Source: JALOAT01 sp041677345 (lineage in GTDB: Bacteria; Pseudomonadota; Gammaproteobacteria; Thiohalomonadales; Thiohalomonadaceae). From it: 8,671 nt of DNA. The position numbers and the translations under genes are program-made. This document shows positions 1-5,536 of the stretch, one piece after another (positions within the stretch are counted from its first letter, which is position 1; every line of letters starts with the position of its first letter). The stretch is taken from NCBI GenBank assembly GCA_041677345.1, contig JBAYQE010000103.1:1-8671 (forward strand), read 5' to 3'. The notes below the pieces were generated by a model. The model was not told where the DNA came from. It did no database searches and was given only the letters and a program-made list of their open reading frames with translations.

Positions 1-1
1 C

Positions 2-142
2 GCCGCGTTGCACGGTGCCGGTTTCAAGGATGTGCGCATCGCGCCAAAGGATGAAAGCCGCGAGTTCATTCGAGAGTGGGCGCCGGGTCGCGGGGTGGAG
101 GATTATGTGGTTTCCGCCACCATCGAGGCGATCAAACCCTGA
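2..142 (+). CDS. arsM: Arsenite methyltransferase-like protein, C-terminal end (partial)
   Basis: This is the last 46 codons of a gene whose 5' part lies left of the window; it ends at TGA 140-142. The visible protein contains AGFKDVRI, then ESREFIREWAPG, then EDYVVSATIEAIKP at the terminus. In bacterial ArsM-type SAM-dependent methyltransferases, which methylate trivalent arsenic in the cytoplasm, the C-terminal end typically has this form: an AGF strand, a Ser-Arg-x-x-Ile-x-x-Trp-x-Pro-Gly stretch and a terminal SAxIxAxKP. The catalytic cysteines and the SAM-binding Rossmann motifs are outside the window, so the call rests on the tail only. Another class I methyltransferase of the same superfamily is possible. 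It is convergent with the sox operon, and no T-tract terminator of its own is visible before the soxZ terminator hairpin. Confidence 0.6.
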   Translation, partial: AALHGAGFKDVRIAPKDESREFIREWAPGRGVEDYVVSATIEAIKP

Positions 143-215
143 CCCGAAGGCGTTTCGGAGTAACGCTGCATTCTTTCCGAGAATGGGCGGACTCATCCAC
201 GGAGGTTGCACTCCC

Positions 216-247
216 TAAAAAATGCCCGGCGGTCTGGCCGCCGGGCA
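216..247 (-). terminator. Rho-independent terminator of the sox operon
   Basis: A perfect 10-bp inverted repeat (TGCCCGGCGG at 223-232, CCGCCGGGCA at 238-247) encloses a 5-base loop. On the minus strand the stem is followed immediately by six T residues (A217-A222 on the plus strand). It begins 36 bases beyond the soxZ stop codon. The plus-strand side has only AAAC after the stem, so it should act in the minus direction. Confidence 0.93.
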
Positions 248-283
248 AACCAGGCAGGATGCTACAGAGGAGAAATCAAAAAC

Positions 284-598
284 TTACCGGACCAGCGTTT
301 CAGCAGAATCCGACTGACCGTGGTTGTCGGTCCAGCTGAGTACAACCCGGTCCCCGGCTTTCGCGCCGTGAACGTCGAACGACAGATAGGGGTTGACCGA
401 CACCGCCGTACCCCAGGAAGCGCTGAGCACTTCGTTCCCGTTGTGTGTACAGGTCACCTCCTTGATGAAGTGGGCGGGTATCACCTTTCCGGTCTTGACG
501 TTCTTGCGCTGTCCCGTCTCCATCACGTGCTTGATGATCGCCTTGACCGTACAACCCTCGCCACTGACCGTGGCACGTATTTTGATACTGTCTCCCAT
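284..598 (-). CDS. soxZ: Sulfur oxidation protein SoxZ
   Basis: The product is 104 residues, the usual SoxZ size. SoxZ is the periplasmic partner of SoxY. The SoxYZ heterodimer carries sulfur intermediates on the SoxY C-terminal cysteine while SoxAX, SoxB and SoxCD act on them. Family features visible are the N-terminal IKIRATVSG strand, the HVMETGQRK segment, IPAHFIKEVTCTHNG, and a C-terminal VVLSWTDNHG immunoglobulin-like strand pair. There is no signal peptide, as expected, because SoxZ is co-exported with Tat-dependent SoxY. The ATG at 598 is chosen because it has a perfect AAGGAGG six bases upstream. An in-frame ATG ten codons earlier (628) lies inside soxY, has no such site and would add residues atypical of the family. 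It is the last gene of the operon. Two cysteines are present (near residues 15 and 50); their role is unknown. Confidence 0.96.
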   Translation of the reverse strand: MGDSIKIRATVSGEGCTVKAIIKHVMETGQRKNVKTGKVIPAHFIKEVTCTHNGNEVLSASWGTAVSVNPYLSFDVHGAKAGDRVVLSWTDNHGQSDSAETLVR

Positions 599-603
599 GA
601 TTT

Positions 604-610
604 CCTCCTT
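604..610 (-). promoter_or_regulatory. soxZ ribosome binding site overlapping the soxY stop codon
   Basis: On the minus strand the text reads TAAGGAGGAAATCATG. The AAGGAGG Shine-Dalgarno shares its first bases with the soxY TAA stop (611-609). This fixes the soxZ start at 598 and suggests translational coupling of SoxY and SoxZ, which function as an obligate pair. Confidence 0.85.
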
Positions 611-1079
611 AGCCACCACATCCGCCAACAGTCACCTTAACCTGCTTCCGCGCGCTGTATAGCTTTCCATTCGCCTGCACAACAGCGACCACGTTCGATG
701 TCTTGCCCATCTTCACGCGCGTAGAAATGCTACCGCCCGCGCCCTTGCCCAGCTTGAAAAATGCCGCCAGGGGTGTCGGATTTCCTTCAACGAGGATCGA
801 CACACTCTGAACCCCTGCCAGGCTGCTACTTATGGCAACCGGCACCACGGCGCCGTTTTCCGCAATATCCGGGACCTTGATTGTCACTGCGTCGCTCTCG
901 GTGATGGCGTTCGCACCAAACAACTCCTTCAATGATGCGCCCATGTTTTTCGCACCGAAGGCCATTTCCGGCCACGCAGCAAGCACGGCCCGGGGCGTCA
1001 ACACGCCCGCGCCTATCGCCATTGCCGCGGCCATCACTCCCAGACTCCCTCGCAACACCACTCGTCGTCTCGTATCCAT
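609..1079 (-). CDS. soxY: Sulfur carrier protein SoxY
   Basis: The product is 156 residues. SoxY carries the sulfur substrate covalently in the thiosulfate-oxidising Sox pathway. Its diagnostic feature is present: the protein ends in a flexible Val-Gly-Gly-Cys-Gly-Gly tail (Cys154), the cysteine to which SoxAX conjugates thiosulfate. The N-terminus has a Tat signal (TRRRVVLRG, residues 3-11), a hydrophobic Ala/Gly-rich stretch and a likely cleavage after VLA at residue 34. The mature protein starts near AWPEMAFG and contains the expected beta-rich SoxY domain. The ATG at 1079 is preceded by GGAG at suitable spacing. The gene lies 79 bases after the porin-like gene and directly before soxZ. 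Nothing suggests inactivation. Confidence 0.97.
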   Translation of the reverse strand: MDTRRRVVLRGSLGVMAAAMAIGAGVLTPRAVLAAWPEMAFGAKNMGASLKELFGANAITESDAVTIKVPDIAENGAVVPVAISSSLAGVQSVSILVEGNPTPLAAFFKLGKGAGGSISTRVKMGKTSNVVAVVQANGKLYSARKQVKVTVGGCGG

Positions 1080-1158
1080 ATCAATCTCCGATTCACATTC
1101 GATTCATGCGGGTGTGGTGGAAACTGCACTTCGTTTTTCCAACCAAATTCGCCATGAT

Positions 1159-2310
1159 TCACATGAGCTTCTTCGCGAAGGGCACCGTGAGCCGTACGGT
1201 GTAGACCATGTCGTCTACGGTCTCGCTTTCATTCGAGTTGGAATCGACCTGCACTTGCCAACGGATGCCGCGCGCCGCGCGGTAGGTCAACCCCACACTC
1301 ATCTCTTCGAATTCGTCCTTCGACACATCCGTATTGGGGTCGAACCCGGAATAGCGCACTACGCCTTCCCACGAGGGAGTGAACTTGTAACCCGCCGACA
1401 CTTCGAAGCCTTCGGCCTTCCGGTCAGCGCCCGTGGTCTCATCGGTGCCTTGCATGGCCTCCGCCCACACCCACCACGGAGCAGTCCGATAGTCGTTGTA
1501 CCTGAGCACCACGGCATGCCTTTGCCGGTCCATCTCATCACCGGTGGCATCCTGCTGACTGCCCAGACGGACACCGTAATGGGCAAACACATTGCCGGTG
1601 TTGAATTCCAGCGAGCCGTTGAAATCCTTCCGTGTGCCGTCGTCCTGGAAGCGCGTACCGGAGCTGTTGTAGACGCCCACCGTATACGTGAGGCTACTAT
1701 CGGCGCCGAACCTCAGCTGGTCGAAGGCCATCATGCCGGTCTTCCAGATGTCGGCAATCATTTCTCCCTGGTCGGCGGTGCAGTCGGTCGATCCGCACCC
1801 GTACAGGTTGGTAGTCATGCGCGTGTAGTTCACCCAAGGTGCACTTTCCGCCGGTACATAAAAGGCGTGGCCAAAGGGAACGATGATGGAGCCAAAGGCA
1901 AGGTTGGTCGCGTTCCCGAGATCCTTCAGAGTTGCGCGTGCGCGAAACGCGCGCGCGCCGCCGTCGGAAGAGCTGGTTGCGCCGTTGCGTGCCCATTCCG
2001 TGACCAGCAGGTAGTCCACGTCCCGGGTTGCGCTTCCCTTCACGTACCAACGCAGGCGCTGGAAACTGAACTCGCTCTTATCACGGGTGCCCCCGGCGGC
2101 TCCATCCCGATCGAGATAGGTGAAGGCGGGCTGAAACAGAAGGCCCATGGCCAACGTGGGATCATCCGAGGTGGTGCTTTCCCGGCCATACAGCATGGGG
2201 AAGGACACGTACTGGTCGTTGGCTGCGAATGCCGGCACCGCCGCACATGCCGCACCTGCAATGACCGCGCAGGCCAAGGCTCGCTTGGTGGCTCTGTTCA
2301 TGTGATGCAT
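1159..2310 (-). CDS. Porin-like outer-membrane beta-barrel protein within the sox operon
   Basis: The product is 383 residues. It begins with a Sec signal peptide (basic NRATKR, hydrophobic ALACAVIAGAACAAV, probable cleavage after PAFA at residue 29). The body has alternating short amphipathic strands rich in Tyr, Trp, Gly and charged residues, with motifs such as FSFQRLRWYVKG, AFGSIIVPFGHAFY and WEGVVRYSGFDP. This pattern resembles phosphate-selective porin O/P-type barrels. The last strand reads VYTVRLTVPF but is followed by AKKLM, so the usual terminal Phe is five residues inside. A GCGSTDC segment near residue 170 could form a disulfide in an external loop. ATG 2310 is chosen for the AGGGGA seven bases upstream; a TTG at 2331 would overlap the soxX stop and lacks a site. 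Being embedded between soxX and soxY, it probably admits sulfur oxyanions or other substrates to the periplasm (inference). Confidence 0.8.
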   Translation of the reverse strand: MHHMNRATKRALACAVIAGAACAAVPAFAANDQYVSFPMLYGRESTTSDDPTLAMGLLFQPAFTYLDRDGAAGGTRDKSEFSFQRLRWYVKGSATRDVDYLLVTEWARNGATSSSDGGARAFRARATLKDLGNATNLAFGSIIVPFGHAFYVPAESAPWVNYTRMTTNLYGCGSTDCTADQGEMIADIWKTGMMAFDQLRFGADSSLTYTVGVYNSSGTRFQDDGTRKDFNGSLEFNTGNVFAHYGVRLGSQQDATGDEMDRQRHAVVLRYNDYRTAPWWVWAEAMQGTDETTGADRKAEGFEVSAGYKFTPSWEGVVRYSGFDPNTDVSKDEFEEMSVGLTYRAARGIRWQVQVDSNSNESETVDDMVYTVRLTVPFAKKLM

Positions 2311-2327
2311 ATGCTGTTCCCCTGCGT

Positions 2328-2861
2328 TCAACGGCCGGTTTCGATGTAAGCGATCACGTCAAGGATGTCCCGTACAGTGAGCACCTGATTGGGTCCGTAC
2401 ACCGGCATGTGGGCATTCGGATTGAACACGCGACCATCCCAGATACGCTGAAACGTGTATTCGAACGGCGCATTTCGGGTGCCATAGGCTTCCAGGCCGG
2501 GCGCGATGGTGCCGCCGTCATGGTCGGGGAGTGCATGGCATGCCATGCAGTTTCCCCATCGCACGTTGGTGGCAATCTTCTTGCCGCGTTCGGGATCGCC
2601 CATGCGAGGCCCTGTGTAGCTAACCTTCTCAATGGCAGGTGAACCCTTCTTTCCACACGGGAGCGTGTAGTCGTGGCACGCGAACTCCTTCAGATTCTCC
2701 ACCGGGTAAGGCTCGCCAGGCACCCACACAGCCTGTTGGGCGCCGGCCTGTGCGGCGAAGCCGATCATCAGTACGGCCGCGGGCTTCAGCAACACGCGCC
2801 AGGGTGAACGTGTTTTCGTTGCAGTCTTCGGCATACAGGTACTCCATGACTTGTTATGCAT
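2328..2861 (-). CDS. soxX: Sulfur oxidation c-type cytochrome SoxX
   Basis: The product is 177 residues. SoxX is the small cytochrome subunit of SoxAX, the periplasmic enzyme that oxidatively joins thiosulfate to SoxY. It has a signal peptide (hydrophobic core LLKPAAVLMIGFAAQAG, cleavage likely after AGA at residue 41), one heme-c site CMACH (105-109), and a downstream HMPVYG in which Met152 is the likely distal heme ligand. The C-terminal VRDILDVIAYIETGR is the typical helix of class I cytochrome c domains. Cys62 and Cys69 (ACHDYTLPC) could form a disulfide. Start choice is uncertain: ATG 2861 has GGGAG eight bases upstream, while ATG 2834 has GGAG seven bases upstream and gives a more ordinary 32-residue signal peptide. 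It begins 17 bases after the soxA stop. Confidence 0.95.
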   Translation of the reverse strand: MHNKSWSTCMPKTATKTRSPWRVLLKPAAVLMIGFAAQAGAQQAVWVPGEPYPVENLKEFACHDYTLPCGKKGSPAIEKVSYTGPRMGDPERGKKIATNVRWGNCMACHALPDHDGGTIAPGLEAYGTRNAPFEYTFQRIWDGRVFNPNAHMPVYGPNQVLTVRDILDVIAYIETGR

Positions 2862-2878
2862 TGTTCAGTCTCCCGCAA

Positions 2879-3850
2879 TTACTCAAGGTACTCGGCGTCG
2901 AGGTTGTAGAACGCCACCGGTGCACTGATGGGAAAACCATTGGCCGAGGCACGCAGGAATACCTCGATGTCCGTCATCGGCGGGCTTCCTTCCTCGCCGG
3001 GATACATCCGTGAGAGGGACTGGCACGACTTGATCTGGTGCTGAAGCGTGAAGAGGTATTCGAGATCGTCGCCGGCCAATTGGTAGGGGAAGTGATAAAC
3101 CGGATACTGGGCAGCATCGCCGAAGAAGGTGGTGGGACGCTGACCGCGCAGGAAATTGCCGGCCGTGGGCGGGGTATGACAACTCGCACATGCGAAGTTG
3201 AAGTGGCCGGTGCGCTTGAAGAATAAGTCCCTTCCGCGCTCGTACGAGGTCTTCATTTCGCCATTAGAAACGTCAACACTGACCGGCCGGCCGTCAGCAA
3301 GCCGGGCGATGTAAAGCGCGAGCAGGCTGTTCTCCTTGGTGTTCTCAACCCATGGCTTGCCAAGGCGTTCCTTTGCACAGGTCGCCACTTGCGTGGGCAT
3401 GGTGACCACGCGACCCAGGCGCTTGTTGAACGCTGGATAGCGGGCCTGGGCGTCGACGATCTTCGCACCATTTTCACCATGGCAAGTGGCGCAGGATTGT
3501 CCATTTTCGTTAGGCGCCTTGAACAACTCCTCGCCGCGGGATGCGAGCCCATCGGCTTCGAAGCTGCGCTCTATCCAACGGAAGTCCTTGAAGTTCACCT
3601 CATGCGACATCTTTCCCTGCTTCTTCGCCTCGGCAACGGCATCCTTGTCTTTCCAGAACTGATACGAGTTGGTGAACTTCTCATCCCCGGAGACATGGGG
3701 CACGGTGAGTTCCCGATTCGGCCAATGGTCGGGACCCGGACCAACGATGGTGCGCTCCAGATGCGAAACCAACTCTTCTGCCTGCAACCCGCCGGTCATC
3801 ATCACGGCCAGCGAGCTGAATATCAGGGGCGTTAGTGCACGAATGCGCAT
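2879..3850 (-). CDS. soxA: Sulfur oxidation diheme c-type cytochrome SoxA
   Basis: The product is 323 residues with a Sec signal peptide (cleavage near GLQA at residue 24). SoxA is the catalytic subunit of SoxAX L-cysteine S-thiosulfotransferase. Two heme-c motifs are visible, CATCH (120-124) and CASCH (221-225), so this is the two-heme form of SoxA. Cys276 in HQIKSCQSLSRM sits where the active-site cysteine, a persulfide heme ligand, is found in the family. Other conserved-looking segments are NSYQFWKD, ENSLLALYIARLADG and GEEGSPPMTDIEVFL. The ATG at 3850 is chosen for a GAGGAGGAGAGT immediately upstream and because it starts the signal peptide. An in-frame start at 3931 would lie upstream of the inferred transcription start. 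First gene of the operon. Confidence 0.97.
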   Translation of the reverse strand: MRIRALTPLIFSSLAVMMTGGLQAEELVSHLERTIVGPGPDHWPNRELTVPHVSGDEKFTNSYQFWKDKDAVAEAKKQGKMSHEVNFKDFRWIERSFEADGLASRGEELFKAPNENGQSCATCHGENGAKIVDAQARYPAFNKRLGRVVTMPTQVATCAKERLGKPWVENTKENSLLALYIARLADGRPVSVDVSNGEMKTSYERGRDLFFKRTGHFNFACASCHTPPTAGNFLRGQRPTTFFGDAAQYPVYHFPYQLAGDDLEYLFTLQHQIKSCQSLSRMYPGEEGSPPMTDIEVFLRASANGFPISAPVAFYNLDAEYLE

Positions 3851-3926
3851 ACTCTCCTCCTCGACGTGAAAGTCATCCCGTCCACTCAAGACCGGACAGG
3901 GGTTAGAAAATCCTATTGATTCACAG

Positions 3927-3942
3927 AGCACGACACGTGCCA
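3927..3942 (-). promoter_or_regulatory. Sigma-54 (RpoN) -24/-12 promoter of the soxA operon
   Basis: Read on the minus strand the sequence is TGGCACG-TGTC-GTGCT. The RpoN consensus is TGGCACG-N4-TTGCW, so all seven bases of the -24 box match, the GG-to-GC spacing of ten bases is exact, and only the first T of the -12 box differs (G). Transcription would start near 3916, about 66 bases before the soxA ATG. The adjacent gene encodes a sigma-54 activator with GAFTGA, which fits this promoter type. Confidence 0.87.
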
Positions 3943-4036
3943 GCGTGGGAAGACCCCTAACCCACTGAAGTCAAAACGGTATTTCGCCACCTGAAAACAT
4001 GGGCTGTGGAATTGCTCCTGTTCGTGGTCGCGTAGG

Positions 4037-4053
4037 TATGGCGATACGCCATA
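4037..4053. promoter_or_regulatory. 17-bp palindrome, candidate upstream activator site
   Basis: TATGGCG-ATA-CGCCATA is a perfect dyad with 7-base arms and a 3-base centre. Its centre lies about 129 bases upstream of the inferred soxA transcription start, within the range usual for enhancer sites bound by NtrC-family dimers, and about 150 bases before the regulator start codon. A degenerate copy may lie at 3975-3991 (GG and CGCCA retained), 62 bases away centre to centre, close to six helical turns. Binding by the neighbouring regulator is inferred. Confidence 0.55.
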
Positions 4054-4116
4054 GAACAATCAGCAATCATGAATATCCTTAACTACGGAAGCAGCGACGT
4101 TAGGGAGGCGAAGCGG

Positions 4117-4170
4117 ATGTATTCAAGCGATAATGCGTGGGTCCGCCCCATGAAAGACCACGACAAATAG
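4117..4170 (+). CDS. Possible 17-codon leader ORF before the response regulator
   Basis: ATG at 4117 is preceded by AGGGAGG with eight bases of spacing, a better ribosome site than the regulator gene itself has. It encodes MYSSDNAWVRPMKDHDK and stops at TAG 4168-4170, 25 bases before the regulator ATG and in a different frame. No regulatory amino-acid run is seen. It may be chance, or it may deliver ribosomes to the weakly initiated downstream gene. Confidence 0.25.
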   Translation: MYSSDNAWVRPMKDHDK

Positions 4171-4195
4171 AGAACCAGAGAGACTTCCACTTCCG

Positions 4196-5536
4196 ATGCA
4201 TGCTCTTATCGTTGATGACGAACCGGATGTCGCGAACGTCCTCGCGCGCGTGATTCGCACCTGCGGAGACTATGAGACGACAGTGCAGACTGCCGCTTTC
4301 GACATTCGTCAGACACTTAAAGCCCTGAAGCCCGACGTGATGTTCCTCGACTTGGTCATGCCGGGTATGGATGGGTTCACGGTATTGGAGGAAGCAAAGG
4401 CTGCCCTGCCAGAATTAACTGTCGTGATCGTCAGTGCCTACTCAACCGTCGAGAACGCCGTCAGAGCCATCAAAGCCGGCGCGTCCGACTTCCTCCCGAA
4501 GCCTTTCGATCCCGATTCCGTTGCACTGGTGCTAGCCAAGGTTGAAGGTGAGTTGGCGCTGCGTTCTCGCTATCTTGCGCTTCGAGAACAGGATGGTTTC
4601 CTGAAAGCAATTCTTGGCAATTCACCATCGATAGAGTCCCTGCGCACGTGGATTCTCAAGGTACGCGGCGTCCATGCAAACGTACTGATCGAAGGTGAGA
4701 GCGGCACCGGAAAGGAACTCGTGGCACGCGCGATCCATGGCGGCAATGGTCCCTTTGTAGCCATGAACATGGCCGCCATTCCGGAAAGCCTCGCGGATTC
4801 CGAATTGTTTGGCCACGTCAAGGGTGCCTTTACGGGCGCGAACCGGGAACGCAAGGGTCTTATCATGGAGGCGGACGGCGGCACGGTGTTCCTGGACGAG
4901 GTGAACGCCATGTCGCCACATCTGCAATCGAAGCTGCTGCGCGTTATTCAGGAGCGATGCCTCCGTCCGGTGGGTTCGGACCAGGAGATCGCCATCAATG
5001 TGCGATTCATCAGTGCGACCAACGAAAACCTGGATGATTTGGTGAATCGTGGCGGGTTCCGGCGGGACCTGTATCATCGGCTCCGTGTATTGGCAGTCTC
5101 TCTGCCTCCGCTCGGTGAACGCCGTGACGACATTCCCGTCTTGGCACAGGAATTCCTTGAGCGCTTCGCGCGGCGCTACGGCAAGCGGGCGCGCCGTTTC
5201 ACCAGTGAGGCCCTCGATATGCTCCGCCACCGCGACTACCCCGGGAATATCCGGCAACTGGAGAATCTCATCGAGGAGATCGTCATTCTCTCAGCGGATT
5301 CCGCCTACGAAATCGGCGCAATCAACACCCCCGGAGATGACGCTGAGCCAGCCGATGGCCTCGCACTCGCGTGGGATCACCCGCGCACGTTGGCGGCCGC
5401 GGAGCTTGCACACATCGCCCGCGTCATGGAGATGGCCGAGGGCAACAAGGCCCGCGCGGCAAAAATCCTCGATATCGATTACAAGACACTGCTCAGAAAG
5501 CTCTCACACCTGGAAGTTGCGCGAGGTCAGACATGA
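4196..5536 (+). CDS. Sigma-54-dependent NtrC-family response regulator
   Basis: The product is 446 residues with the full three-domain layout. The receiver domain (1-115) has the acidic pair Asp7-Asp8, phosphoacceptor Asp52 in FLDLVMPG, Ser80 and Lys102 in LPKPF. The AAA+ domain (about 135-370) has Walker A GESGTGKE (167-174), the sigma-54-contacting GAFTGA (210-215), Walker B VFLDEV with Asp234-Glu235, and a GGFRRDLYHRL segment that supplies the arginine finger region. The C-terminal Fis-type helix-turn-helix (about 405-440) includes GNKARAAKILDIDYKTLLRKL. It should act as a phosphorylation-controlled enhancer-binding activator of RpoN polymerase. ATG 4196 is the only start after an in-frame stop at 4151, though its Shine-Dalgarno is weak. 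It is divergent from soxA, whose promoter is sigma-54 type, so it most likely activates sox, in the manner of TspR of Acidithiobacillus caldus (function known, orthology inferred). Confidence 0.95.
   Translation: MHALIVDDEPDVANVLARVIRTCGDYETTVQTAAFDIRQTLKALKPDVMFLDLVMPGMDGFTVLEEAKAALPELTVVIVSAYSTVENAVRAIKAGASDFLPKPFDPDSVALVLAKVEGELALRSRYLALREQDGFLKAILGNSPSIESLRTWILKVRGVHANVLIEGESGTGKELVARAIHGGNGPFVAMNMAAIPESLADSELFGHVKGAFTGANRERKGLIMEADGGTVFLDEVNAMSPHLQSKLLRVIQERCLRPVGSDQEIAINVRFISATNENLDDLVNRGGFRRDLYHRLRVLAVSLPPLGERRDDIPVLAQEFLERFARRYGKRARRFTSEALDMLRHRDYPGNIRQLENLIEEIVILSADSAYEIGAINTPGDDAEPADGLALAWDHPRTLAAAELAHIARVMEMAEGNKARAAKILDIDYKTLLRKLSHLEVARGQT

Larger units (their letters stand above)
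3851..4195. promoter_or_regulatory. Divergent control region between soxA and the response-regulator gene
   Basis: This 345-base intergenic stretch holds the soxA ribosome binding site and a 5' leader of about 66 bases, a near-consensus sigma-54 promoter facing soxA, a 17-bp dyad, and a possible 17-codon leader ORF facing the regulator gene. No convincing sigma-70 promoter could be picked out by eye for the regulator. A 5-base repeat pair, GTGGG 3945-3949 and CCCAC 3961-3965, flanks a C-rich spacer just upstream of the -24 element; its meaning is unclear. Confidence 0.8.

Noticed and set aside
1119..1140. A small hairpin between the porin gene and soxY (GGAAA ... TTTCC)
   Set aside because: The 5-bp AT-rich stem with a 12-base loop is too weak to call a terminator or an attenuator.
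832..2349. A 505-codon plus-strand open frame opposite soxY and the porin gene
   Set aside because: It lies antisense to two well-supported genes, its translation has no recognisable motif or domain, and it has no convincing ribosome site. Long antisense frames are expected in GC-rich coding DNA.
3851..3931. An N-terminal extension of SoxA from an upstream start at 3931
   Set aside because: It lies upstream of the predicted sigma-54 transcription start, lacks a ribosome site and displaces the signal peptide. ATG 3850 has a GAGGAGG site.
3969..3981. A possible IHF site (AGTCAAAACGGTA) between the dyad and the sigma-54 promoter
   Set aside because: Its position is right for IHF-assisted looping, but two consensus positions mismatch and such loose matches are frequent by chance.
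4622..5257. A 211-codon minus-strand frame inside the response-regulator gene
   Set aside because: It is antisense to the AAA+ domain, whose Walker A, GAFTGA and Walker B motifs are intact on the plus strand. The antisense product looks like no known family.
5371..5532. An upstream ATG that would extend the binding protein by 54 residues
   Set aside because: The extension is in a second frame of the regulator gene and would bury the twin-arginine signal. ATG 5533 has a GAGG site and the typical ATGA coupling.
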